A DNA stretch of 64,000 bases from positions 372,001 through 436,000 of the forward strand of contig NZ_CP004387.1 in the NCBI RefSeq assembly GCF_000299335.2, written 5' to 3'. Source of the DNA: Isoalcanivorax pacificus W11-5 (GTDB lineage: Bacteria; Pseudomonadota; Gammaproteobacteria; Pseudomonadales; Alcanivoracaceae). The position numbers were made by a program, and so were the translations under genes. Shown one piece after another: positions 33,820-44,299 of the stretch. The first letter of the stretch is position 1. Every line of letters starts with the position of its first letter. The notes under the pieces were generated by a model. The model did no database searches and was not told the DNA's origin. It saw only the letters and a program-made list of their open reading frames with translations.

Positions 33820-34209
33820 TCAGGACAGAACAGGTGGGGCGTGCGGATGGCGCGGGCCCTTGCCCAGCGCCTGGGCGTTATGGGCGGCGGCCACGGGCTG
33901 CGGGCGCAGCCGGATAACCGGGCGTGGTGTGGGCAGCAGGGCGGTGATAAAGGCCAGCGGGGCCGGTTCTGCGCCGCCGTCTCCGCCGTGCTCATCGCTG
34001 GCTTGCCAGAAGGACAGCGTGGCGCGCAGCAGCGCGGTGCCGGCGCTCTGGTGGTGCTGTTCACTGCGGGGACCGTCGGCATCGGGCAATGCCGCGCCCC
34101 ACTGCGCCGGCCACTGGTTGGTCAGCGTCGCGCACAGCAGCAATACCAGCGCCGCCAGCCAGTGACCTGGCCGGGTGGTGGAATGCGGAGAGGAAACAGG
34201 GCGCTGCAT
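33820..34209 (-). CDS. Hypothetical protein with one N-terminal hydrophobic segment
   Basis: 129 aa with one hydrophobic segment (HWLAALVLLLCATL, about residues 16-29) that could be a signal anchor. The rest is rich in Ala, Pro, His and Gln. No family recognised and no clear Shine-Dalgarno. It lies 76 nt upstream of secDF on the same strand. Composition makes a chance frame possible; a moderate call only. Confidence 0.4.
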   Translation of the reverse strand: MQRPVSSPHSTTRPGHWLAALVLLLCATLTNQWPAQWGAALPDADGPRSEQHHQSAGTALLRATLSFWQASDEHGGDGGAEPAPLAFITALLPTPRPVIRLRPQPVAAAHNAQALGKGPRHPHAPPVLS

Positions 34210-34264
34210 GACGGGCCAGTGATGGTGGCAGGAAAGGTGATGCTAGGGCCGGGGCCCGGATACC

Positions 34265-34295
34265 GCAATCGGCTTTTCGTTAAAAAGCCGGTTGC
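34265..34295 (-). terminator. Probable intrinsic terminator after the TetR gene
   Basis: 13-bp stem GCAATCGGCTTTT / AAAAGCCGGTTGC with one G-U pair and a 5-nt loop. It lies 36 nt beyond the TetR stop on the minus strand. Confidence 0.65.
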
Positions 34296-34331
34296 AGGGG
34301 CTGGGCGGGCCTGCCGGACATCGGGATGGGC

Positions 34332-34946
34332 CTATTCCCAACTGCCCAGCACCTGATGAACGATCTGCTCCACGGTCTGGGCCTGGGCATTCAATTGCCC
34401 GTCCAGCACCAGGAAACTCAGGCCATGGGCCATGCTCCAGGCTCGCAATGCGCCGGTGGTGACCTCTGGTGAATCAATATCTTTCCCCAGCGCCGTGGCG
34501 ATACCGGTTTTCAGCACGGCATAAGCCTGCTGGGAGGCCGCCACGAGCTCGTCGCCACGTTGTGTGGCACTGAAGGCACCGAACATGAGACGAAACAGGG
34601 CCGGGTGTTGCCGGGCGAAGGCCACATAGGCAAGGCCGCTGCCCAGCAGCCTCTGCCGCGGGGTGTCGCCTTTTTCCGCGCCCTGCCGGAGGGCTGCGGC
34701 AAACCGGCGGAACCCTTCTGCGGAGATGGCCGCCATCAGGGCGTCCTTATTGGCGTAATGCCGATAACAGGCGTTGACCGTCACCCCCACCCGGCGTGCT
34801 GCTTCGCGGAGGCTGAAGTCGGCGCTGTCCCCTTGTTCCAGCAGGTCCATGCCGGCTTCTACCAGCGCGACGCCGAGGTTGCCGTGGTGGTAGCCATCCG
34901 CTTTGGCGGGGCGGGAGGGTGTGGCGCTCTTGTCCAATGTTGACAT
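34332..34946 (-). CDS. TetR/AcrR-family transcriptional regulator
   Basis: 204 aa. N-terminal helix-turn-helix with ADFSLREAARRVGVTVNACYRHYANKD as its span (residues about 40-66), then a helical ligand domain with FARQHPALFRLMFGAF. Ligand unknown. The ATG at 34946 is chosen; another at 34955 is possible, and the longer frame upstream is antisense to the next gene. Divergent from the AdeT-like gene. The 79-bp gap has repeated ATGCAATGT / GCATTGTACA-type blocks that could be its operator. Confidence 0.85.
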   Translation of the reverse strand: MSTLDKSATPSRPAKADGYHHGNLGVALVEAGMDLLEQGDSADFSLREAARRVGVTVNACYRHYANKDALMAAISAEGFRRFAAALRQGAEKGDTPRQRLLGSGLAYVAFARQHPALFRLMFGAFSATQRGDELVAASQQAYAVLKTGIATALGKDIDSPEVTTGALRAWSMAHGLSFLVLDGQLNAQAQTVEQIVHQVLGSWE

Positions 34947-35024
34947 TGCATACATCCGGCGATAGCTTGATGTTTGCATTGTACACATAGACATCATTGG
35001 CACCAACGGAATGGCGGTTACCCC

Positions 35025-36035
35025 ATGTGCTACACGGCCCGAATCTGCGTTGCCCTGATCGCTGGATGGCTTGGCGCACTGGCCTGCGCGGCGGCACTGG
35101 CCGACAGCCCGGCCCGTTCGCTGTGCGTCTTCAGCGTGCAGGGGACACAGGGCGAACTGTTCGGGCAGATGCGTGATTTTGCGGTGGCAGCCCAGACTCA
35201 GGGCGTGACGTTGACGCCGAGGGTGCTGGTGGACGAACGCATCGCGGCGGAAGATTTCAAGGCGGACCAGTGCGATGCCGCGCTGCTGACCGGCATCCGC
35301 GCCCGCGCGTTCAATCCGTTTGCGGGCAGTATCGACGCCATTGGCGGCCTGCCGGATTACGACGCCCTGCGGACTTTGATTACCTTGCTGGCCCGGCCGG
35401 AATTGGCGCCCAGAATGCGGCAGGGCCCTTACGAAGTGGCCGGGATCATGCCGCTGGGTGCGGCCTATATTTTTCTCAACGACCGCCGCATCAACAGCGT
35501 GGAAAAGATCGCCGGGAAACGCCTGGCGGTGTTTGAGCATGATGCCGCCCAGTTGATGATGGCACAGCGTATCGGTGCGCAGCCGGTGCTGTCTGATGTG
35601 TCCAACTTTTCCGGCAAATTCAACAATGGCGTGGTCGATGTGATCGCCGCGCCGGCCATCGCTTATATGGCGCTCGAGCTGTATCGCGGTGTCGGGGCAC
35701 ATGGCGTGGTCGTGGATATGCCGGTGGCGCAACTCACGTTCCAGCTGGTGATCCGGCACCAGCGTTTCCCGGAAGGGTTCGGTCACTGGGCGCGGCAGTA
35801 TTTTCTGGCACTGTTTGATCCGGCCTTGAAGGTGGTGATCGCGTCAGAGAACGAGATGTTGTTCTTCTTTCCGCCACCGGACAGTGACGCTGAACGCTAC
35901 CAACTGCTGTTGCAGGAATCGCGCATAGCGCTCACCGACGCGGGCCATTACGACCGGCAGATGATGCAACTGATGAAACGGGTGCGCTGTGCGCATGCCC
36001 CGGAGAATGCGGAGTGCAGTGATGCGCGGGAATAA
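35025..36035 (+). CDS. AdeT-like putative periplasmic solute-binding protein
   Basis: 336 aa. Signal peptide (CVALIAGWLGALACAAALA), then a two-lobed binding-protein-like fold: LCVFSVQGTQGELF, DQCDAALLTGIRAR, VEKIAGKRLAVFEHD and FSGKFNNGVVDVIAAPAIAY. This resembles the AdeT1/2 family, once described as efflux-linked in Acinetobacter and related to TRAP-type solute receptors. No TRAP membrane subunits are adjacent, so the transport partner is unknown. First gene of a group with the NTF2-like and GST genes, facing the TetR regulator. Confidence 0.75.
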   Translation: MCYTARICVALIAGWLGALACAAALADSPARSLCVFSVQGTQGELFGQMRDFAVAAQTQGVTLTPRVLVDERIAAEDFKADQCDAALLTGIRARAFNPFAGSIDAIGGLPDYDALRTLITLLARPELAPRMRQGPYEVAGIMPLGAAYIFLNDRRINSVEKIAGKRLAVFEHDAAQLMMAQRIGAQPVLSDVSNFSGKFNNGVVDVIAAPAIAYMALELYRGVGAHGVVVDMPVAQLTFQLVIRHQRFPEGFGHWARQYFLALFDPALKVVIASENEMLFFFPPPDSDAERYQLLLQESRIALTDAGHYDRQMMQLMKRVRCAHAPENAECSDARE

Positions 36036-36498
36036 CGGATGGCTGATGATCGTGATGCTGGGCGTTTCGCTGCTGCCCTGGCCGGCCAGCGCGGCGATGG
36101 CCCGCCAGGAGGCGGTGCGTTTTCTGGCCGAGTACCAGGCCGCGCTGGAGACGCGGTCTCACGACGCATTGAAAGCCCTGTTTGCCGACGATGTACGCAT
36201 CCGGATAGACCTGGAAGAGGCGGGCGGGCCGTCCCAGCGCTTTACCCTCACGCGTGCACGTTTTCTCCAGCAGATATTTGCGCTGTGGCGCTTCGCCAGT
36301 GAGCAGGCTTACACGTTCAGCAGGCCGCAGTATGCGGATTCAGAGGACGGCACGCTAACGATCACCGTCACGCAAACCGAGCAACGGCAGTTGTTCGGTG
36401 TAGAGGGCGGGCAACGGGACGTGATGACCATGGTGCTGGACCATCGCAACGGTGTCCTCCAGATCGTCGATCTGCATAGCAGCAGTCGCTTGTGGTGA
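36022..36498 (+). CDS. Exported NTF2/SnoaL-like small protein
   Basis: 158 aa. Signal peptide (WLMIVMLGVSLLPWPASA), then an NTF2-like pattern: RFLAEYQAALETRSHDALKALFADDV, a beta-sheet core and TMVLDHRNGVLQIVDLHS. Periplasmic, function unknown. The ATG at 36022 overlaps the end of the AdeT-like gene by 14 nt and has GGAG 8 nt upstream, so the two are translated together. Confidence 0.7.
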   Translation: MRGNNGWLMIVMLGVSLLPWPASAAMARQEAVRFLAEYQAALETRSHDALKALFADDVRIRIDLEEAGGPSQRFTLTRARFLQQIFALWRFASEQAYTFSRPQYADSEDGTLTITVTQTEQRQLFGVEGGQRDVMTMVLDHRNGVLQIVDLHSSSRLW

Positions 36499-36509
36499 GC
36501 CGACATCTC

Positions 36510-37307
36510 ATGACAGACAAGGCCGGAACGGCACGGACGCTTTACCAGTTTCCGCAATCGCATTTCGCCGAAAAAGGCCGCTGGCTGCTTGATTACAAAG
36601 GGCTCGATTATCAGGCCCGCAACCTGTACCCGGTGCTCAACCGGCTGTTCCTCTGGCCGAAGACCGGGGTCATGACCATTCCGGCGCTGAATGACGGGGG
36701 CCGCTGGGTTGGAGACAGCACCCGCATTGCCCTGTATCTGGACGACGCCTATCCCGACTTGCCGCCGCTGCTCAGTGCCGATCCGGTGCTGCGCGCGCAA
36801 CAGTTGCACCTCAACCGTCTGGCGGAGTCGCTGGGGGTGCTGGTCCGGCAGCATGCGATGATCTACTTGATCAATACGCCGGTGCCGCCCACCCTGTATT
36901 TTCAGGATGCACCGCTGACAGGCCCGTTGCGGGCCGTCGCAACCTGGGTTTTTCGCGCCGGGGTGAAGTCACTGTACAAGACGTATCCCAAATATCTTCC
37001 CCGCGTGACCGCGAAAATCGTGGGGCTGCTGGATGACGCGGAACAGCATGTGATGGCGCGCCGGCATCCGGATTTCCTGCTGGGTGATCAGCTCAGCCTG
37101 GCCGATATTGCGCTCGCCAGCATGCTGGCGCCCCTGCTGCTGCCCGAAGGGTCGCCCTGGCACAGCATCGTTGCCCCCGCGACCCCGCCGGATCAAGACT
37201 GGGTGGCTGTGCAGCAATCCGTGGCGCAACGTCCGCTCGGGCAGTTTGTTTATGCGCTCTATGCTGGCCATCGCCACAGCCGGCATAACTGGCGCGGGCA
37301 CTGGTAG
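36510..37307 (+). CDS. Glutathione S-transferase family protein
   Basis: 265 aa. N-terminal thioredoxin-fold domain (LYQFPQSHFAEKGRWLLDYKG, TIPALNDGGRWVGDSTRIALYLDD). The C-terminal helical domain has a longer insertion with hydrophobic patches, ending with LLGDQLSLADIALASMLAP (N-capping Asp). Substrate unknown. The ATG at 36510 is chosen; a GTG at 36492 overlaps the preceding stop. Third gene of the TetR-flanked group, 11 nt after the NTF2-like gene. Confidence 0.85.
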   Translation: MTDKAGTARTLYQFPQSHFAEKGRWLLDYKGLDYQARNLYPVLNRLFLWPKTGVMTIPALNDGGRWVGDSTRIALYLDDAYPDLPPLLSADPVLRAQQLHLNRLAESLGVLVRQHAMIYLINTPVPPTLYFQDAPLTGPLRAVATWVFRAGVKSLYKTYPKYLPRVTAKIVGLLDDAEQHVMARRHPDFLLGDQLSLADIALASMLAPLLLPEGSPWHSIVAPATPPDQDWVAVQQSVAQRPLGQFVYALYAGHRHSRHNWRGHW

Positions 37308-37309
37308 CG

Positions 37310-39423
<2,114 letters not shown>

Positions 39424-39442
39424 CCAGGCCGTGCGCAATAAA

Positions 39443-39472
39443 AAAACGGGAGTGGCGTGCCACTCCCGTTTT
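39443..39472. terminator. Intrinsic terminator after frmA
   Basis: Stem AAAACGGGAGTGG / CCACTCCCGTTTT with loop CGTG, lying between the convergent frmA and FTR1 genes. A/T runs on both sides allow bidirectional use. Confidence 0.88.
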
Positions 39473-39477
39473 GCGTT

Positions 39478-41385
39478 TCAGCCGGCGATGTGTCGACGGC
39501 TGCGCCACCAGAACACCAGCCCCAGCAGTATCAGCGCCAGTTGTGCGCTTAAACCCTGCACTGTCGGATAAATCCCCAGCCAGTCAATGGTGGGCAAATC
39601 CAGATAGCGCACCCCCAGCCATCCGGCTTCCTGCAACGCGGCCACGCCGCGCCCCAGCAGCACGAACGACAGCACCAGCAGCACGATGCCGGTGACGCGG
39701 AAGAACAGCCCCAGCGGCAGCCGCATGCCGAGTCGGAAGAACAGCACGCACACCACAGCGAGCGCCGCGATGGCCGCGCCGATGCCATAGAAAACCCAGG
39801 CTTGCGACGCCGCGCCGACCTGGCTCCAGAGCGCTTGATAAAACAGGATCGTCTCGAAAATTTCCCGGTACACCGACACGAACGACACCAGCACCAGCGC
39901 CCACAGGGTCCCGCTGCCGAGGGCGTTGTCGACTTTCTCGCGAATATAGCTGAGCCATTTCTGGCTGTTGGCGTGGCTGTGCATCCAGAAACCCATGTAG
40001 AACAGAATGCCTGCGGCGAGCAGGCCGGCGATGCCTTCGGTCAGTTCGCGCGCGGTGCCGCTGAATGAAATCAGCGTGGCGGCCACGTACCAGGTGACGG
40101 CGCCGGCGGCCAGCGCGGCGATCCAGCCCAGATGGATGTAATGGGTGGCGCGCGGTGCGTTGGCCTTGCGGGTAAAGGCCAGCAGCGCGGCGACAATCAG
40201 CAGCGCCTCCAGCCCTTCGCGGAACAGGATGACAAAACTGGCGGTGGCGGTGGCCATCGGCGAAAGACCGTCCCCCTCCAGCGCATCGGCGGCACGCTGG
40301 AGTTGTGCCAGTGCGGTGTCCACTGCAGCACTGACATCGGCCGCCGGCCGCCGCCGCTCGATGGCCTCGCGCACGGCCATGAAGGCACGCTCGGCCTCGC
40401 GCATCAGCGCGCCGTCCACAGCGGCCAGTTGCTGCTCAATCATTTCAAAACCATCGAGGTACGCCGACAGCGCGGCACTGCGGGCGCCGTCGCGGTTGCC
40501 ATCGCTGTAGAGCCTGTTCGCCCCGCGCAATTGGGCGGCGCTGTGATCGAGGAAACGGTTGCTGGCAAACAGGGCGTCCGGCGTGCCGCGCAGATAGGCC
40601 GATGCCGCGTACGCGGCATCGCCGTGCTGGTCGCGGATATCCTCCGGTGCGCTGCCGAGCAGCGTGTCCAGGTCCAGCGTACGGGCCAGGCCGGGCAGGT
40701 TTTCCAGTGCCTCGCTGCCGCGCGCGGCGAGGGCGTTGTCTACGGCAAAGCTGCCCACCAGGAAGGTCAGCGCCCAGCGGTCCTCGTCGCTGAGGGCGTC
40801 GCCAAAGGCCGCCATGCCGGTGCCTTCCACACCGTCGGTGATGGTGGTGTACAGGCCCAGCAGCGAACGGCCCTCGAAACGCGTCAGATCATGGAAATCG
40901 GTAGGGGCGGGTTCCAGCATGGCGCCGGCGGGGCCATCTCCGTGTCCGTCGGCGCCGTGGCACACGGCGCACTGCTGCTGGTAGAGCGTGCGGGCGTGGG
41001 CCATGTCCGGCGCGCTGGCCGGGCGTACCGGGATGCCGTAGGTGCCGACCAGCGTGCCACGGATGGACTGCGCCAGTTGTTTCACGTCGGTATTGCCTGC
41101 GCGGGCATCAATGGCCTTGGCCAGGGCATCGGATTGCGTCACCAGGGCGGCCTTGCCCTCTGCCTCCGGCAGGGCCGCCACGCCCTCGCGCAGCAGGCCG
41201 GCGAATTCGGTCATCTCAGCGTATTCCTCTGCGCTGATGATCTCGCCGTCTTCGACGGCGTTGATGTAGTCGGCACCGATGTATTCAACCAGTTGCACCA
41301 GCGCGGTTTGCCCGGCGGCCTGGGCGGAAACAGCCAGGAGCACGAGCAGGCAAAGGCTCAGAGAGCGGAAGAAAGGATTTTTCAT
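39478..41385 (-). CDS. FTR1 iron permease fused to a cytochrome c domain
   Basis: 635 aa. Signal peptide, then a helical segment and a monohaem cytochrome c domain with CAVCHG (Cys139, Cys142, His143). A helical periplasmic linker follows to about residue 375, then seven membrane helices of FTR1 with the iron motifs REGLE (389-393) and REIFE (507-511). Couples haem electron transfer to iron transport, so likely a ferrous/ferric uptake permease needing Fe oxidation. Comparable fusions are known in Pseudomonas-type genomes. No EfeO/EfeB genes are adjacent. Confidence 0.9.
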   Translation of the reverse strand: MKNPFFRSLSLCLLVLLAVSAQAAGQTALVQLVEYIGADYINAVEDGEIISAEEYAEMTEFAGLLREGVAALPEAEGKAALVTQSDALAKAIDARAGNTDVKQLAQSIRGTLVGTYGIPVRPASAPDMAHARTLYQQQCAVCHGADGHGDGPAGAMLEPAPTDFHDLTRFEGRSLLGLYTTITDGVEGTGMAAFGDALSDEDRWALTFLVGSFAVDNALAARGSEALENLPGLARTLDLDTLLGSAPEDIRDQHGDAAYAASAYLRGTPDALFASNRFLDHSAAQLRGANRLYSDGNRDGARSAALSAYLDGFEMIEQQLAAVDGALMREAERAFMAVREAIERRRPAADVSAAVDTALAQLQRAADALEGDGLSPMATATASFVILFREGLEALLIVAALLAFTRKANAPRATHYIHLGWIAALAAGAVTWYVAATLISFSGTARELTEGIAGLLAAGILFYMGFWMHSHANSQKWLSYIREKVDNALGSGTLWALVLVSFVSVYREIFETILFYQALWSQVGAASQAWVFYGIGAAIAALAVVCVLFFRLGMRLPLGLFFRVTGIVLLVLSFVLLGRGVAALQEAGWLGVRYLDLPTIDWLGIYPTVQGLSAQLALILLGLVFWWRSRRHIAG

Positions 41386-41475
41386 GGAGAGTGAACGCCA
41401 ATTCAGGAAGTGAACGTAAAGGCAAACGGTTCGCGTTCACAATGCTCCGCCCATTGCAGGCAGAAGTCAAAAGAC

Positions 41476-41497
41476 AACGCCGCCCAGGGGCGGCGTT
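41476..41497 (-). terminator. Intrinsic terminator after slyD
   Basis: 10-bp stem AACGCCGCCC / GGGCGGCGTT with a short loop, followed on the minus strand by GTCTTTTGAC. It lies 68 nt beyond the slyD stop. Confidence 0.65.
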
Positions 41498-41564
41498 AGC
41501 GGCGAGCTACGAGCTTGAAGCCTTTCGCTCGCAGCCTGCAGCAGTTGGGAGGCGCCAGCCGCCC

Positions 41565-42050
41565 TTAGTGATCGTGCCCGCCCGGGCCGTGTACGTGGCC
41601 GTGGCTGAGTTCTTCGGCGCTGGCTTCGCGTACTTCGGCAATTTCCACGTCGAAGTGCAGGGTGGCGCCGGCCAGCGGGTGGTTACCGTCGACGGTCACG
41701 GTGTCGCCGTTCACTTCGGTGATGGTGAACAGGCGCGGGCCAGTCTCGGTGTTGGCCTGGAACTGCATGCCCGGCTGGATATCATCCACGCCCTGGAATG
41801 CGTCGCGCGGCACGTCCTGGATCATTTCGTCGTGGCGCTCGCCGTAGCCTTCGGCCGGCTGCACGGTGACTTTCAGGGCATCGCCGGCCTGCTTGCCGGT
41901 CAGTGCGTTTTCCAGACCCGGAATGATGTTGCCGTGGCCGTGCAGGTAGGCCAGCGGTTCGTTGCGCTCGCGAGAGGAGTCCAGGGTCTCGCCCGCGTCA
42001 TTGGTGAGGGTGTAGTGGATCGCCACTACGGCGTTCTCTGCGATCTGCAT
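41565..42050 (-). CDS. slyD: FKBP-type peptidyl-prolyl isomerase SlyD
   Basis: 161 aa cytosolic prolyl isomerase and chaperone. FKBP core with VVAIHYTLTNDAGETLDSS and NIIPGLENALTG, the inserted chaperone flap (VQPAEGYGERHDEMIQ), and a His-rich metal-binding tail HGHVHGPGGHDH, shorter than in E. coli. The tail suggests nickel or other metal binding. The ATG at 42050 gives the standard N-terminus. Divergent from moaA across about 95 bp. Confidence 0.94.
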   Translation of the reverse strand: MQIAENAVVAIHYTLTNDAGETLDSSRERNEPLAYLHGHGNIIPGLENALTGKQAGDALKVTVQPAEGYGERHDEMIQDVPRDAFQGVDDIQPGMQFQANTETGPRLFTITEVNGDTVTVDGNHPLAGATLHFDVEIAEVREASAEELSHGHVHGPGGHDH

Positions 42051-42146
42051 GAAAATTCCGGTACGTCAGTGAATTGAGGACTCCATGCTAACGGCCAGGG
42101 CGAGTGCTGGCCACCGCAGCGGGGCAAATTGGGGTAGACTCGGCCC

Positions 42147-43130
42147 ATGCTGACCGACCGCTTCGGCCGCCAGGTGGACTACCTGCGGCTCTCCGTTACC
42201 GACCGCTGCGACTTCCGCTGTGTCTACTGCATGGCGGAGCAGATGACCTTTTTGCCCCGCGAGAGAGTGCTGACACTGGAAGAGCTGCACCGGCTGGCAC
42301 GGGCGTTCATCCAGTTGGGGGTGCGCCGTATCCGCCTGACCGGTGGTGAGCCGCTGGTGCGGCGTGATCTGCCGCAACTGGCGCACTGGATCGCCAGTGA
42401 GCCGGGGCTTGCGGAACTGACGCTTACCACCAACGGCAGCCGGCTCGGGCGTTACGCGGCCTCATTGCGCGATGCCGGGGTGAAGCGTCTGAATATCAGC
42501 CTCGACAGTCTTGATCCGGCCCGTTTCCACGCACTGACCCGGACCGGGGAACTGGCCGATGTGCTGGCCGGCATTCAGGCCGCGAAAGCAGCGGGATTTG
42601 CGCGCATCCGCCTGAACAGCGTCATATTGCGCGGGCGCAACGAGGACGAGATCCCGGCGCTGGCGGACTTCGCGCTGGCGCACGGCCTGGACCTGGCCTT
42701 TATCGAAGAGATGCCCCTCGGCGAGATCAGCGAGCACAGCCGCGCGCTGGCGTTCATGCCCTCGGAGGATATCCGTGCGGCGCTGGAAGCCCATGTCCCG
42801 CTGATGCCGGCCACCGATGTCAGTGCCGGGCCGGCGCGCTACTGGCGCGTGCCGGGGTATCGCAGCCGGATCGGTTTTATCTCGCCGCATTCACACAACT
42901 TCTGCCACCTGTGCAATCGCGTGCGGGTAACGGCGGAAGGGCGGTTGCTGTTGTGCCTGGGCAATGAGCACAGCGTGGATCTGCGCGCTGTGCTGCGGGC
43001 GCATCCGCAGGACGATGCACCGTTGCGTGAGGCGATTGTGGCGGCCATGGCGATCAAGCCGGAGCGGCATCATTTCCGCGTCGATGACGGCGAACAACTG
43101 GTGCGCTTCATGAACATGACCGGCGGCTGA
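42147..43130 (+). CDS. moaA: GTP 3',8-cyclase MoaA
   Basis: Radical SAM enzyme of molybdenum cofactor synthesis, converting GTP to cyclic pyranopterin precursor. 327 aa with the N-terminal cluster motif CDFRCVYC (Cys21, 25, 28), [10 protein letters not shown] and the C-terminal cluster CHLCN...C. A C-terminal twin Gly (TGG) required by the family is present. No other moa genes are near, so it is a lone member. Ends 3 nt from the convergent MerR gene. Confidence 0.95.
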   Translation: MLTDRFGRQVDYLRLSVTDRCDFRCVYCMAEQMTFLPRERVLTLEELHRLARAFIQLGVRRIRLTGGEPLVRRDLPQLAHWIASEPGLAELTLTTNGSRLGRYAASLRDAGVKRLNISLDSLDPARFHALTRTGELADVLAGIQAAKAAGFARIRLNSVILRGRNEDEIPALADFALAHGLDLAFIEEMPLGEISEHSRALAFMPSEDIRAALEAHVPLMPATDVSAGPARYWRVPGYRSRIGFISPHSHNFCHLCNRVRVTAEGRLLLCLGNEHSVDLRAVLRAHPQDDAPLREAIVAAMAIKPERHHFRVDDGEQLVRFMNMTGG

Positions 43131-43133
43131 CGG

Positions 43134-43568
43134 TCACTCCACCGCGGCCCCATGCTCGGTGGCACACAGGGCATGGTCGGCCAGCACATCAATCACCCGG
43201 CATTCGCGTACCTCTCCGTGCGGGCAGTGGCCCAGCATCCGTTCCAGTTCCTGCTCCATGGCCTGCAGCCGCGCGATGCGACGGCGGACGGTGCCGAGGT
43301 GCGCGCGAGCCAGCTCATCCACCTCCGTACAGGGTTGCTGCGGCTGGTCGGCCATGGCCAGCAACTGGCGGATATCGGCAATGGAGAACCCCAACTCGCG
43401 GCTGTGCAGGATGAATCGCAGCCGGCGCGTGTGTGCTTGGGTATAGCGGCGCTGATTGCCTTCGCTGCGGGCGGGCGGCGGCAACAGGCCGATGTCTTCG
43501 TAGTAGCGAATGGTCTGGACCTTGCAACCGTTGTCGGCGGCGAGCCGGCCGATGCTCAGGGCGCTCAT
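43134..43568 (-). CDS. MerR-family heavy-metal regulator (ZntR/CadR/PbrR type)
   Basis: 144 aa. Helix-turn-helix (LSIGRLAADNGCKVQTIRYYE), dimerisation helix and metal-binding cysteines at about 80, 115 and 123 (QQPCTE, CPHGEVREC), with a further Cys in the tail. The pattern matches regulators that sense Zn(II), Cd(II) or Pb(II). It is divergent from a CDF efflux gene, and the promoter between them has the 19-bp spacer this family needs. It should repress and then activate that gene on metal binding. Confidence 0.92.
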   Translation of the reverse strand: MSALSIGRLAADNGCKVQTIRYYEDIGLLPPPARSEGNQRRYTQAHTRRLRFILHSRELGFSIADIRQLLAMADQPQQPCTEVDELARAHLGTVRRRIARLQAMEQELERMLGHCPHGEVRECRVIDVLADHALCATEHGAAVE

Positions 43569-43572
43569 GGGC

Positions 43573-43603
43573 TTGAACCTACAGTGACTGGAGGTTTTAT
43601 TCT
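43573..43603 (+). promoter_or_regulatory. MerR-type promoter/operator for the CDF gene
   Basis: TTGAAC (-35, 43573-43578), 19-bp spacer, TATTCT (-10, 43598-43603). The spacer holds the dyad ACCTACA-N5-TGGAGGT with inverted ACCT/AGGT arms. This layout is typical of MerR-family activated promoters. Confidence 0.85.
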
Positions 43604-43637
43604 GGCAGGCATCACGCTACCTGACCAGGGAAACACC

Positions 43638-44264
43638 ATGTCTGAACAATGCCACAGTCATGATCATGCAGAAGCCTTCGATGGCATGAGCGCCGGTTAC
43701 CGCCGGGCGCTGATGTGGGTGCTGGCGCTCAATGCCGGCATGTTTGTGGTCGAGATGTTCGCCGGTGCGTTGTCCGGCTCGCGGGCGTTGCAGGCCGATG
43801 CGCTCGACTTTCTTGCCGACAGCTTCACCTACGGCCTGAGTTTCTGGGTGCTGGGCAAACCCCTGCGCTGGCGCAGCTATGCGGCGCTGGTCAAAGGCGG
43901 CTCGCTGCTGCTGATCGGTGCCTGGGTGCTGGGCACCACCGTGTGGCAGGTGTTCGCACCGCATCAGCCACAGGCGGAGGTGATGGGCGTGATCGGGCTG
44001 ATGGCGCTGGCAGCCAACGTGGCCAGTGCACTGATTCTACTGCGCTACCGCGACGGCGACGCCAATGTGCGCTCGGTATGGCTGTGCTCGCGCAACGACG
44101 CGATCGGCAACGTGGCGGTGCTGGGTGCGGCGGGGCTGGTGCTGCTGCTCGGCAGCGGCTGGCCGGACCTGGCGGTGGCGGGTGTGATGGCGACCCTGTT
44201 TCTGCACAGCGCCTGGCTGATTCTGCGGCAGGCGCTGCGGGAACTTCGGACCGGGCGAGCCTGA
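43638..44264 (+). CDS. Cation diffusion facilitator family transporter
   Basis: 208 aa, short for the family (no C-terminal cytosolic domain). His/Asp-rich start CHSHDHAEAFD, then about six membrane helices. The helix II metal site reads ADALDFLADSFTYG and the helix V site SRNDAIGNVAVLG, close to the CDF D-x3-D/H-x3-D pattern but with Asn/Asp changes. Probable zinc or cadmium exporter, using protons, driven by the MerR gene next to it. The ATG at 43638 has CAGGGAAACACC upstream. Confidence 0.85.
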   Translation: MSEQCHSHDHAEAFDGMSAGYRRALMWVLALNAGMFVVEMFAGALSGSRALQADALDFLADSFTYGLSFWVLGKPLRWRSYAALVKGGSLLLIGAWVLGTTVWQVFAPHQPQAEVMGVIGLMALAANVASALILLRYRDGDANVRSVWLCSRNDAIGNVAVLGAAGLVLLLGSGWPDLAVAGVMATLFLHSAWLILRQALRELRTGRA

Positions 44265-44271
44265 ACAGCCG

Positions 44272-44299
44272 CGCGCCGGATGCTCAGGCGTCCGGCGCG
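44272..44299. terminator. Hairpin between convergent CDF and ubiD genes
   Basis: 9-bp perfect stem CGCGCCGGA / TCCGGCGCG with a 10-nt loop that contains the ubiD stop codon. There is no T-run, so a terminator role is uncertain. Confidence 0.4.

Noticed and set aside
40132-41394. A 420-codon open frame antisense to the FTR1 fusion
   Set aside because: Composition of a shadow frame and no recognisable domain.
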